NCBI RefSeq assembly: GCF_902459465.1
Contig: NC_047066.1
Coordinates: 1,922,001-1,986,000 of the forward strand
Origin: Asterias rubens
Taxonomy: Eukaryota > Echinodermata > Asteroidea > Forcipulatida > Asteriidae
DNA: 64,000 bases
Direction: 5' to 3'
The number at the start of each line of letters is the position of its first letter. Within the stretch, counting starts at the first letter, position 1. The position numbers were made by a program, and so were the translations under genes. The notes under the pieces were generated by a model. It did not search any database. It had not been told where the DNA came from and saw only the letters and a program-made list of their open reading frames with translations. Shown one piece after another: positions 44,875 to 64,000 of this stretch.

Positions 44875-44932
44875 GTTTGGGGTTTTTGGGGGTGGAGGAG
44901 GGAGGGGGAGGGGGGAGGGGGGATACTTAGTA
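44875..44932 (+). repeat. G-rich tract
   Basis: Runs of four to seven G separated by one to three bases on the plus strand, able in principle to form G-quadruplexes. It would be C-rich in the ALKBH2 3' UTR. Confidence 0.6.
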
Positions 44933-44969
44933 CTTGCTGAGAACAAACAGAATCATCTGTTGTTTTACG

Positions 44970-47900
44970 TCAAGTTTTAAGACATCTGAAAGTCATGTTG
45001 ATCCTCACTCCATGAGCTTTCTTCCTGACAGGTAGTGAGTGGTACCAGTGAAAGTTTGTCGGATAGTTCATCATCAGTAAACTCCCGTTCTCAAGCTCTA
45101 TTTTGATGGGCGACAGCTTTCTCTTTGCATTCTTGCCGCGTGACTCCCCGTGTCGGAAGATGAAATCACGTGGTTGGCCGAGGGATAAGGACGCAATGGG
45201 ACTGGTTGGAACCAACTCCTTCTCATCATCTCGATGTTCACCCATGTAGTCATTCCCGTCTTTGTATCTTGGTTATATAACAAATAAAAGATCTATAGTT
45301 ATTACAATATCAATGTTGCAATATGACGTACATGTAAATCTGCCATCCTTATTCAATGGCAACTTGGACCACTACACAGGGGTGTGTTTTCGAGGTCATA
45401 ACCAATATTTGTTTCGGTCAATGACCAGTGATCAACCAACAATTTCAACCGCAACAGTTTAATATTGGTTACAGCCGCCATAACGCTCCCTAGTCATGCG
45501 TTTCGTGTGAAAACGGTGTGCAGCATGCACACATTTATTTTCACAAAACTCATTGCATGATTGGTTTATTGAAAAACTCAGCCCCTGCATTAATAACTTG
45601 AGCACTTGATATCTCTGTAATCCAAAATGCAATTTACCCGTAAAGACAATGACTTTCGAAAACTATCTTTTGACCCCTTGCACGCACGACACACACGGGG
45701 ACTGTGCCACGCTCACCATTTTTGGTGGCCAATAGCTTAACGTGTAAACACCGCGTGTCTCCTAAAATGCGCACTTCACTGAATAACGTATGTTGACATT
45801 GACCACCAAAATGGTGCATCCAAGATATTTCTGATGATGACGTCAGGTGAATAGGGTCAATAGTGGCTTTTAATATCGCTCAAATCTGTCAGCGGCACTC
45901 AGTGACACTCATGGTGCTCCAGAATGTTTACCTTTGGTCACATGGTCTTTTATTTCAATTCTTAACACCATCTTAGTTCCCTAGGGAGTATATACAGCCC
46001 GTGCTGCCTCATGTAGCACACCAAGCAAAATCAATTGAACAAGACCCATCTCTGTCCTTTAAGAGTACCCATTTACCCTGGGTAAAGAGAAAAAATAAAG
46101 TGACTTGCTCAAGGACTAGAATATCAAGACCAGGATTCGAAACCACACCCTGAACTTGGTGTGCTAGACCACTCGGCCAAGCTACTCATTACCATGGTAC
46201 AAGACCACATCTCTTGGAGCATTGTAAGAATAGAGTTTAAAGAAAGAGGTCGGGTGACATAATGTTCACATGCCAAAATCTTGACTTTGAATTTTGTAAT
46301 AAAAAGTTGAGATATTTTTGTTTTCTGGAGGAAAATTGGTGTTCTCACCTATTAATGAGAACAAAGTTGAATCTGTGACCAGTAACTTCTTCAATCCTGT
46401 TTCTTATCTTATTAAGTGAAGATGTCCATGGCTTTGCTGGAACTGTAACTCCTGAATACTTGTAGGTCAAATTGGCGTCGCCATGGGCAACCTGGAAAAG
46501 AAAGAATAAACAGTTCATTAAAAATGTTCATTACAAAATTTAACTCTGATGCGATGCGGGTATCCGTTTTTATCGGAGTATAGGCCCTAATAATATCCAG
46601 ATCCAGAAGAGTATCAAATAAACCAAGTGAACTGAATAGACTGAGCTGGTCAGGACTTTGACCTGCGACCATGGAATAACAACTGGGCTCTATGATTGCT
46701 AGTTGCGATAATCGTAACCCTCCATCCTCCCGACGGTCGGAGGATGGAGAGTTACGATTATCGCAACTATATGATTGCGTCTCCCTAGTCCCTATTTTGT
46801 CAAAAAATTTGTTCGAGGACGCTAGTTAGAAGCCATACAACCTGTCAAAACTGGCGTATAGCCAAGGATCACACCCAAGTAATTTCTTCAAAATATGACC
46901 TTTAAAGAGGCTAAATGCAAAGGCATTCCATTGTAAACATGATTTAAAATCTTGTGGGCAACTTTTGATTGAACAGGCATCAAGGCCACTATCAGGGAGA
47001 GCAACAGAGGCAAACGATCGGTCTCTGTGTAGTTCCAGGCCTGTCTTTGGTTGGGATCCAGATGGGGTGGGATGTGGGTACTTCTAGAATTTATAAGGCT
47101 CCCCCGCTCACAGGGGAGCCTTATAATTTCTAGAAGTAGGATGCCGGGGGTGAGCGAGGGGGGTTATTGTCCATTCACTGGGACACTGACATCTCAGCAA
47201 ATATTAAAGTTAAACACTATTATTATTATACGAGTAGGGCCCTACTTCTAGAAACTATAATATAAGGCTCCCTGTGAGCGGGGGCGTCTTACAAAGGGTG
47301 CGTTCGTTTAGCTTCCCTGGGTCGACCCCGGTGTGTGGCTTTTTTTTTTCCCAGGACAAACGTGGGTAATTATCGCCACATGCTGGAAAAAAAAAACGCC
47401 ACACACCGGGGTCGACCCAGGGAAGCTAAAGAACGCACCCTAATAATTTCTAGAAGTTTGATTAGAAGATCAGGGATCTATGACTGGTCCTTTGGCCAAT
47501 CTGTCATAACAATCTGCAATACGTTGTCTTATTGACTTGAGTTGAGTATCACTGTTCAAGTTGGGACAGAAAATCACTGTGCAATCTTTGCTTGTTGATA
47601 GCCAAGGCTAGGATAGGATTCAGCCAGCCTTGGCCACACAAGTGGGGCTATTTATTTCAGTCTGGGCTTATTGAGTTGGTCAAATGACAATTTCTTACTG
47701 ATCTTATTCTAGACTAGAGTAAGACTGAGAATACTGAATAGATTCTTTGTGACGCTCACAAATATACCTGATACCCAAGCCTACATTCGTATGGACTGTG
47801 AAAGGGGTAACCCTGTTTCAGCTATAGGAGTAGGTGGCAACGGCCTCTGGAAAATATAATTGTAGCCCACACCTTGAAGTGGCCTTCAGGCCTTGTGTGT

Positions 47901-49510
47901 CAGGCGACTTGCATAAAAAATAATAAAAAAATAATAACAATAATCAGGCCTGTGAATTTGAAGTAGTGAGCAGAATGTTAACCAAATCCTTCTCGGACTG
48001 AACTAGGTACATGTAGCTACATGTAGATAATTGAAACATGTCTGTTTGTTCCTTATTTACTGGTTCTTTGAGGTATTTTTTACGGGCATGTGACCTATGA
48101 CCCTTTCTTACATAAAATAACCACTTTCATAGTTGTAGGCCTTGAAGTTCCCTCTGGTAAAGGAGCACTTTTAATTTTGTATTGGAACTCTGTGAAGGGC
48201 ACCAAGGCAATTGCTGTGGGTTAATTCGGCTGTGTAAGAGTCATATAAGTAAATGACTGCAGAAACCTCAATGGGAGACTTTGGAATGCTAGGTGGCAGC
48301 AGACCTACCAGGTAAACTTTCATTGTTTGCGGTGGCACGGTTGGCTTGTGCGTAAAGCGCTTGCCTCTCACCAAGGTGACCCCGGTTCGATTCCCGGTCG
48401 GGGCCATTTTATGTGAGTTGAGTTGTGCGTTGGTTCTCTGCTGTGCCACGAGGGTTTTCCAGTCTATCCGGTTTTCCTCCCTCAGGAAAAAATCAAACAC
48501 TTTCGATCTTGGCTGTGCTCCGTGGTCATAATGGGTTGATGTGGCTGGCAGCTGAATGCGCCCTTGCATGCCTGCTTCTCGAACACGTGGTAGCCGCGTC
48601 CTTCGCAATTCAGCTCTAGCTGCGAGTAAGGACGATTAGCCCCCCAAATTATTGTTGTTCTGAGCTTGCGCACATTACCAAGAACAATGGATTTACCTGG
48701 TACGTTGTAAGTCTGCCACCACCTAGCGACTCAGAAGTCCCCCATTGTTTAGGGTCCACATGGAACGGACAATACAACACATTGCATGACTGCGAAGTGT
48801 TAATCTTGCTTCATCACTGCGCGAGAACTGAAATTTTGATACCTTTGCTTAAACTCATTGTATGCGAAATATGTAAGAAGTATACAAAAATATTAAAGAT
48901 ACCATTAATATATAAAAAACTTACTTAGCCCCACTTGTACGGATTCAGCTAGCCTAAATATTGGCCACACAAGTGGGGCTAACGTCCGCTGTGACTGATT
49001 AGATGTAAATTTCCCATTAAATTAAATACACTGTTAATGAGCCAGGAAACTTCATCAAGAAATACATCTACGTTTTCCTTTCCTTCCTCTATGGTTTACC
49101 TGCTTTCTTGGAATGCTGTGCCACTTTCCAAACACCTGCACCTTCGTTAACTCCCCCGTGAAATATTGCAGACCGCCCCCCTCGCAGTGATCAAACAACT
49201 CCTTCGCTTCCCGCCTTCCGTACAACTTGGTGTAGTCACAAGAAAGATTCTCTGCTGATATTTTACGCCACGAAGGTTGACATAATGGTCTCAGAATGGT
49301 TGGTGACTCCTGAGAAACGTCCTCCTTTTGTCGTTTAGAAGGAGGACAAATATCTCCCCCAGTTTTTCTGGCAGAGTTGGGGTTTTGTTCGGTCACAAAT
49401 TTCCTCTTGAAAAGGAAATTGAGTCCGCCTCCATGTTTCTTCACTATGTCATTTTTACACGGCGAGGTTTTGATTGTTGGTGGTAAAACACGACCCAAAT
49501 ACTTTTCCAT
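44970..49510 (-). CDS. ALKBH2: DNA oxidative demethylase ALKBH2, complete, 3 exons, 283 aa
   Basis: Exons 49510-49100, 46491-46349 and 45267-44970, GT-AG introns, 852 bases in total. It is an Fe(II)/2-oxoglutarate dioxygenase that reverses 1-methyladenine and 3-methylcytosine in double-stranded DNA; human ALKBH2 has 261 residues. Visible: a poorly conserved N-terminal ~80 residues; SWRKISAENLSCDYT; the YFTGELTKVQVFGKWHSIPRKQ block (residues ~116-137, carrying the probing hairpin); RFNFVLINRYKDG; iron ligands His196 and Asp198 in GEHRDDE and His261 in HWYHSLPVRKK; and 2-oxoglutarate-binding Arg273 and Arg279 in RINMTFR. Catalytic residues are complete, so it should be active. The N-terminal MEKYLGR sits where human ALKBH2 has its PCNA-binding APIM, but with Gly at a hydrophobic position. 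The start is the first ATG of the long open exon. The interval to the plus-strand ATG at 49599 is only 88 bases. Confidence 0.96.
46708..46770. repeat. short perfect-looking inverted repeat
   Basis: AGTTGCGATAATCGTAACCC and GAGTTACGATTATCGCAACT face each other around TCCTCCCGACGGTCGGAGGA. A related single arm is at 19112-19145. ALKBH2 intron 1, beside a SINE fragment. Confidence 0.7.
47297..47442. mobile_element. long hairpin, ~44-bp arms
   Basis: GGGTGCGTTCGTTTAGCTTC ... GTGTGTGGC faces GCCACACACC ... GAAGCTAAAGAACGCACCC with at most one or two mismatches and a loop of about 57 bases. It lies inside a second repeat with ATTTCTAGAAGT ends in ALKBH2 intron 1. Confidence 0.75.
47760..47930 (+). 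repeat. interspersed repeat (GTGAAAGGGGTAACCCTGTT family)
   Basis: CATTCGTATGGACTGTGAAAGG ... CACACCTTGAAGTGGCCTTCAGGCCTTGTG. Copies at 10615-10865 (minus), 37325-37530 (plus) and a part at 44727-44850 (plus). Probably the body of another SINE, since no tRNA head is visible in these copies. Confidence 0.6.
48330..48660 (+). mobile_element. tRNA-Glu-like SINE 3
   Basis: Head GGTGGCACGGTTGGCTTGTG with CTC at the anticodon position and B box GGTTCGATTCC, followed by a ~250-bp body (CACGAGGGTTTTCCAGTCTA ... ACACGTGGTAGCCGCGTCCT) and an end AAATTATTGTTGTTC. ALKBH2 intron 1. Confidence 0.75.
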
Positions 49511-49598
49511 TGCGAAGGATGTGTGACAATGAATAACTTGAAAAACAAATGGTTATACTTATTTCAGTTCAAATTCAGTCAGGATATTTCCCTGGGAC

Positions 49599-49962
49599 AT
49601 GGACACCGGCGGCCCACTTCACTTGCCGAGGTTTGACTGGGCAAAAAGGCCTGTAGCGTCACCTCCACTCGGTCGGACAGCAGTTCAAAGATTGCGCCCA
49701 CACCACTCAAAAACTGAACTGCGCCATCTTCTTGCAACGCACATCTATATCTCGCAATCTGGCTGCTAAACCAAAAGAAAACAAAGCGAGGCGACCACTA
49801 GACTCAGCCCGCGAGTTATATGCTACAGAAGAAAATACGGTGTCCCATTTGAGCCAAACAATGGAACAACAAAACAAGTTTGTACAATTTGGTAAAAATG
49901 TGTGGGAAATGGTCAACAACTCCCAGCACAATCATGATGGAAAACAAGTTTTAGTTGCATAA
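49599..49962 (+). CDS. unidentified small open regions head-to-head with ALKBH2
   Basis: Two overlapping plus-strand frames are open. The first starts at ATG 49599 (MDTGGPLHLPRFDWAKRP), is 56 codons long and ends at 49769. The second is open from 49657 to a TAA at 49962, has no ATG near its 5' end, and reads like a soluble charged protein: AAKPKENKARRPLDSARELY, then HLSQTMEQQNKFVQFGKNVW. The second looks coding by composition (few low-complexity runs, charged helix), unlike flanking DNA. Possibilities are a second exon of a gene whose first exon lies close by, a frameshifted single-exon gene, or chance. I do not recognise a family for either frame. Position opposite ALKBH2 suggests divergent transcription from a shared promoter. 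Confidence 0.3.
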
Positions 49963-51359
49963 AGGCAAAAAGGTTTCCTATAAATGTTCAACAAAAGGAA
50001 AACTTTATAAGGGACTATAGTAACTTTGAGGGACAGTTTTGCCTTGTATAAAAACCAGCATGATATTTTGATTCTTTGAAAAAGGTAATTTGATTGAGCA
50101 CAAGGCAAGACATTTGGTTCTTATTGTGTATGGTTTGAAAAACTTTTCAGGCTCTTAGTCCACATTTTCAGATTTGTCTGAAACCGGCGAGGAAATCAGA
50201 AAAATACTAAAATAGGAAGAAAATCATGCGTGTAAAAGCAATTTTGTTTCTGTTTTCACAGAAAACAAATTCAATGAAGAGAAATTCCTCTTTGACAATT
50301 TTTGCAAAAAAAATCAGGGTGAGCATACAGATCAAATATTGATATGAAGCTACAAAATGCTGAATTTGAGACATCTTTGGAAGACCTAGTAAAATTGAGA
50401 CCAGAAATGATGTGAGGAAAAGTTACAATATTTTTTGCACATTTTGCAATTTATTTTAGTCAAATATTCGGTTTAAAAAAAAATCCACATTTTTTCATAC
50501 ATATACTGAAATTATATAATCAGTTTGACACTCCATTCAATTAGATTATAACAAAAATAAGTTAGCTTTTCCAATCAAATTATTGTATTTTTGTGCTTTT
50601 GCTAATCACTGAGAAAAATTAATTAAATAACCGTCAAATGGGGAAAAAAATCAGTATTTCCACACCAACCCCCCAATAATAAAGAAAGAAATATAAAACT
50701 CAAAAAAGCAAACAAACCAAATTTCAAACAAAATGTTGTAATAATGATAATATATAAATTAATAAGATCAGACAAAAAGTGTAGCAAAGAAAATGCATTA
50801 TTTTCTATAAGAAGTAACGCATCTGACAACTAACAAATGAAACTATCAAACTAGAAAAACTTTGAATAGTTAGTGTTTTGTCATCATTTTTTCATAGTTT
50901 GGCATGTATATTAATATATGGCTATTTAAATTTTCTGCACCTAAGAGCTTATGATGTTTAGAGAGTTGTTCACACATAGTATATTATTCTCCAAACCAGC
51001 ATAGCAATAGTTACAGTTTATAAAAAAGAGTTAACTTTGACATTAAAATTTGTCCACTTCTCTTTATCATTATGTCCAATAGTCTTTCCTCCATCTATGG
51101 AACTGCATTTGTATTTGTATAAACAACTTTTTTAAATCACCCCAAAGTTTATAATAAATCCTTTATTTATAATAAAACCTTTATTGTGTCAAGCATTTGA
51201 CTAACAGGATATACATGTAACTTGGATACATATCTACACTAACTCAAAACTATAATCAAACTTAATTCAGTCAATATTTGATTTTGGAAGAGAAGATGAA
51301 ATATTGAAAAAAATAAGTAACAATCATCTCTGAATCGCTATATGCCAATTGTTCTCTAC

Positions 51360-51602
51360 TGGGCCCAATTTCATGGCTCTGCTTACCGTAAGCACGGAAT
51401 CGGCGCTTACGGAAGCAGTAAATTCTGTGCAAGTGTATTTCATGAGTTAGCAACGAATTTTGGCTTCTGCGCGTGCGTACTCCACGTTACTAGCCATTCT
51501 ACGCTTACAAGGCTAGCACAGAAATTAGGCGCTTGCACGTAAGCGGGGAATCGTGATCGTAAGCGCAGAATTCGGCGGTAAGCAGAGCCATGAAATTGGG
51601 CC
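51360..51602. mobile_element. family F foldback element (GGGCCCAATTTCATGGCTCT ends)
   Basis: Inverted ends GGGCCCAATTTCATGGCTCT and AGAGCCATGAAATTGGGCCC-type sequence, interior rich in CGCTTAC/GTAAGCG words. Diverged copies lie at about 42198-42415, 39265-39465 and 52918-53110. Confidence 0.75.
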
Positions 51603-53749
51603 CAGATTACTTGTTCCGAATCAAACTACTAACCCTTATTTGACAATTCAAATACTTATCTCTTCATTTAAAAGACGCGTTCCCAATTTTGCGTATGCTA
51701 TTACTTCCTCAGATCATTGCTCGTAAATAGGACAAAATAAAGGAAACATTTCCGTACTTTTAAAAGAACAGACACAATTTAATTTCCTGATATGTTAAAC
51801 GTGATCAGAAGATATTTATCTAACCCTCAAAACCACACAAAAACCACACAAAATAAATTATTCAGTTGAGAGAAAAACAAACTAAGGAAAATTTATTTTT
51901 ATATGAAGTTGTCTTTGACACAAACTCACATTTTGTAATACAAGTAGAAATGTTGAAATGAGAGCATGCATATTGCATGTCCCAAAGAATTTGATGCTTA
52001 CCAATTAGAGCCATTATTCTGTGCTCAATTTATTGCTTCTGCTTACCCTTACCAGATAAAGCCACTTATCATAATAATAAAAATAATAATAATAATAGTC
52101 AGTTTTTTATAAAGCGCTTTAAACACCTGAAGGGCGTCTCAAATCGCTTCCACATTATTACCCCAGTATGTACTTCATGTTGCCAAACAATCTTTGCTTA
52201 AACAGCTTGCGCAGAAATATGGCAGGACCCTGTACGCAAAGAGAATAGTGAGCACAACTGCACAAACTGACAATAACCAAGAAATTTGGCCTTCTGTAAA
52301 CACAAAGAATTGCTAGGAGTAGAATGTGCTATAAAGAAACGCAATGGACGAAGATTTTATCCTATAACTTCATCTTATCTCACATTATTTTTTCTAAACC
52401 ACTAAAACTCCACAATCAATTGTAAAGATTTTTATTTTTGCAGCATGACAAATTTATGTTCTTTTATCATTTCCCGATCGACAAACTTTTTACAATGGAC
52501 ATCAATTAAAAAATTAAAAACCTTTACTTTGTTACACTGGGTTAGACAAACAAATTACATAAAATTTTCTACCAATTCTTCCGAAGATCAGAGCAAACTG
52601 ATTGAGACGTTTAGTTGTTCCATCACTGGTTGGGCTAAGTTGCATTAAAACCAATACTGTACTTTCCTTTTACCGTTACAAGAAAATCCGTAATTTCCAC
52701 ACGGAAAAGGACACTTTGGCTTCTTGTTCAAAATTGTCTAATTTGAAGGCAGTATTTGGTAGAAGCAGCGGACTAGAGAAAACCTGTGCTTAGTTTAAAA
52801 ATTCACACAGATTGATCGAGGTGTGTGTGCCAGTATGGAAGCAGTCAGGAAGAACAAAATTATTGAACCATGAAAGAACAAACCATCAACATTAAAATAT
52901 GTGAGCTTGTCTACCGAGTCAAATTTCATGGCTCTTCTTACAATAAGCAAAGAATCGGGCTTACGGAAGCAGGGAATTCAGCGCTTATGTAATGCGCATT
53001 TCACGAGTTAGCAGGGAATTTGTGCCTGTTTGCGTGCGTACTCCACGTTAATAGGCACTCTTCGCTTACACAACCAGCACAGAAGTTCGGCGCTTGCACA
53101 GTAAGCAGATAGTAGTGGTGATTTTAAGCAGCTCCCCCCCCCCCCCCCTAATCTGTTCCACCTAAACAGAATATTTCTTCGCTAAGCGAATATTTGTGCT
53201 TGCCAGCCGAATAAAGTGTGACCAAGTTAGAACTACATAAACTACTAGTATGCAGTTACAATAGAAGCGTGTACATGATGTGACAGTTAGATGAGTTAGA
53301 CATTGATACAGCAAAGATTGCTTGCAGGAAGAATTTTAAAACAGATTAAGGATTGATAGTTAGATTCAAACATGAAAAGCACCAGTATATGATAAGTATT
53401 TACAACAATCCGGAGTTCATTCTACTTCAAGTAATTTGAATAAATCTTTGACAAAAGCCGACCCAAATACTCACAAATTCATCGCCATCGTTCCTCTCAG
53501 TTTTTGATGAACTCAGTAAATTATAGACAAGTTAAGAATGCTGGACACAGGGACCAGGCATACGTTTTGAAATAGTTAAAAAAGCTTTAGTTCTAGATAT
53601 ATTCTGATGGATTCTGGGAGGTGGCTTCCGAGTTACTATGACTACATGGAACAAACAAACCCTAGATTCTAATTAATAATTGTCGGTAAGAAGGTTATAG
53701 GAGCTTTCTCTCAATCCACCATTTTGTTTTTCCTCAATGAAACGTTTTC

Positions 53750-53960
53750 ATATAGACGATGCGACCTCTGACGAAACCACAACATGATTCGCGCGCATAC
53801 CGCCGGGCAAAACCTTTGTGTTTTGGCAGCGCGCTAGAAAGTACACGCAATCTTACTATGACTACGCGTCTTTTTGCCCGGCGAAACCTTAATTGGACAG
53901 TGTTTTGTCAACAGAGGGCGATTTGAATGTAAACAGAGGTCACACCATCTATAAGTTGTT
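53750..53960. repeat. G+C-rich palindrome in A+T-rich DNA
   Basis: CGCCGGGCAAAACCTTTGTG and GCGTCTTTTTGCCCGGCGAA face each other around GGCAGCGCGCTAGAAAG. Likely a foldback element; a cryptic promoter is less likely. Confidence 0.45.
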
Positions 53961-54361
53961 GTCCGAAACGGACTAGTTTTTGTTCTGGTTTTTACTAGTG
54001 GTGAAAGTCAGATGTGGGGATATAGCCACAGCCATGGTAAAGTAATTTATAGTGGGTAAGTTTTGCCGTGCAAGATTAAAGCGTCTTCTTCTGCAATTTT
54101 GGCTATTGGCCAACTGCCATTGGCTACAACAACAATCTTGAGAGTAAGCCAGAGCTACTGTTTAAGCCATATCCACTGCTAAAGCCAGAGACAAAGCCGA
54201 ACCCGTGGTTGAAGCAGTACCTTTGTCATAGATGGGAATAGATCAGTAAACAGTACAAACAAATTGTTTGCTTATATCAGGAGAAAAAAATAGTTTCAAT
54301 TCTACATAATAATTTTCTACTTCAGGAATGTTCAACAACTCCTTGGTGTTTAATAAAAGCA

Positions 54362-54367
54362 TTTATT
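54362..54367 (-). terminator. candidate poly(A) signal of the S6 kinase gene
   Basis: AATAAA on the minus strand about 745 bases after the S6K stop codon at 55112-55110. The 3' UTR would include the 41-bp tandem repeat at 54925-55100. Confidence 0.3.
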
Positions 54368-54924
54368 GCTAAAAGCATAACAATGTTAAGACTCTAAGTC
54401 TATGCACAAATTTAAATAAAATGTCTTAAATTATTTATGGAATTATATATGCTTATAACATCACATGATCAACTTGTTTAAGGTGTGATCTGTGATTGGT
54501 TAATACATACAAAATTATTTGATACAAACAGATTTATATTTAATACATGTGAAGGCCAATGAATTAACATGGTTACTACAGTCGTGTGACAACAGCTGTT
54601 TAATCAGCTCTTAGCAGACAGTATAAAAGTTGACCAATCAGCTTGAGGTAATTTCAACTAATAATTAATCATTGGCTTTCTGATCAAAGGTCACATGACA
54701 CTATCCAACCAATCACCTTTCAATCCATTGACTACCTTGTGTGGATGAATATTTACATGCAATCAGCTGTACCTGCCAATCATGATGTCACAATCAACAT
54801 TCCTCCAATCACATGTGTGCTTGCTAATTCCACTGACCAATCACAGCACAGCATATATCAAAAATCCCGATCACCATGCATCTTGGCTACAATATCAAAC
54901 CACCTCTTTGTTAAAATAATAGCA

Positions 54925-55100
54925 TTCAGCCAATCAAATGTCTCAGTCTTTTCCACATGATGCTAACGGACCAATCAAATGTCTCAGTCTATATCACATG
55001 ATGCTAATGGACCAATCAAATGCCTCAGTCTCTATCACATGATGCTAATGGACCAATCAAATGTCTCAGTTTATACCACATGATGCTAATGGACCAATTA
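54925..55100. repeat. 41-bp tandem repeat with CCAAT motif, about four copies, in the probable S6K 3' UTR
   Basis: The unit contains GACCAATCAAATGTCTCAGT followed by CACATGATGCTAATG and recurs four times with few substitutions (copies near 54928, 54969, 55010 and 55051). CCAATCA-type words and CACATGA words also recur, less regularly, from about 54480 to 54900. It ends 10 bases below the S6K stop, so it should be transcribed in the 3' UTR. Confidence 0.75.
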
Positions 55101-55109
55101 GAGCCCAGG

Positions 55110-63755
<8,646 letters not shown>

Positions 63756-63774
63756 TTATTAACTAACAAGGGTA

Positions 63775-64000
63775 TTAAAGACACTGGACACTATTGGTAA
63801 TTGTCAAAGACCAGTCTCCTCACTTGGTGTATCTCAACATATGCACAAAATAACAAACCTGTGAAAATTTTGACTCAATGGGTTGTTGAAGTTGCGAGAC
63901 AATAATGGAAGAAAAACACCCTTGTAACACGAAGTTGTGTGCTTTCAGATGTTTGATTTCGGGACCTCAAAATCTAACTTTGAGGTCTCGAAATCAAATT
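63775..64000 (+). mobile_element. MITE family A, cut by the window end
   Basis: Starts TTAAAGACACTGGACACTATTGG and runs through the family blocks into the internal hairpin, where the window stops. Lies in an S6K intron upstream of exon 63694-63604. Confidence 0.85.

Larger units (their letters stand above)
49963..54361. other. gene-poor interval between ALKBH2 and S6K
   Basis: Very A+T-rich. I find no protein similarity, splice-bounded exon or RNA gene. Visible items are the family F foldback at 51360-51602 and its relative at 52918-53110, a SINE fragment at 52075-52170, a C run at 53133-53147 and the palindrome at 53750-53960. Confidence 0.6.

Noticed and set aside
48331-48407. possible tRNA-Glu gene
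   Set aside because: Good B box and a CTC at the anticodon position, but the acceptor stem does not pair and the sequence runs on into a SINE body.
48171-48608. 145-codon minus-strand frame
   Set aside because: It is the antisense of a tRNA-Glu-like SINE in ALKBH2 intron 1. The apparent protein includes the complement of the B box.
50000-54361. possible further gene between ALKBH2 and S6K
   Set aside because: Open frames are short and A+T-driven. I saw no recognisable domain or acceptor/donor-bounded exon chain.
54739-54960. 73-codon plus-strand frame
   Set aside because: It lies in the CCAAT-rich repetitive region downstream of S6K. Its composition follows the repeat words, and S6K occupies the other strand.

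Overview
This window is animal nuclear DNA. Genes are split into many short exons with GT-AG (once GC-AG) introns, separated by long A+T-rich introns packed with short non-autonomous mobile elements and tRNA-derived SINEs. Protein similarity places it among deuterostome invertebrates. The dominant element, a TTAA-flanked MITE, resembles repeats I remember from sea-star transcripts, so an asteroid echinoderm is my best guess. That assignment is inference and was not checked against any database.

Layout. (1) 2969-18437, minus strand: a 16-exon gene for a 505-residue VPS9-domain Rab GEF resembling the N-terminal half of ANKRD27/Varp but apparently without ankyrin repeats. (2) 18438-19236: a short head-to-head promoter interval. 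(3) 19237-41384, plus strand: a complete 18-coding-exon gene for RNF20/RNF40 (Bre1), the H2B E3 ubiquitin ligase, 971 residues. (4) 44970-49510, minus strand: a complete three-exon ALKBH2 DNA-alkylation repair dioxygenase, 283 residues, lying tail-to-tail with RNF20. (5) 49599-49962, plus strand: a small unidentified open region head-to-head with ALKBH2. (6) 49963-55109: gene-poor DNA including the probable S6K 3' UTR. (7) 55110-63694, minus strand: the last eight coding exons of p70 S6 kinase. Its N-terminal exons lie beyond position 64000.

I reconstructed all four main genes by joining exons at consensus splice sites. In every junction the reading-frame phases agree, and the three complete coding sequences total exact multiples of three (1518, 2916 and 852 bases). 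No operon or shared pathway links them. RNF20 (chromatin ubiquitination) and ALKBH2 (base repair) both act in the nucleus, S6K acts downstream of TOR, and the VPS9 protein acts on endosomal Rabs.

The most notable material outside the genes is mobile. At least five MITE families share TTAA flanks and similar first bases. There are nested insertions whose order can be read directly, a 984-bp element with perfect 19-bp terminal inverted repeats, an element with a 9-bp target duplication inside a SINE, two inverted copies of a ~640-bp element, and several minisatellites with exact periods of 41, 49 and 89 bp.
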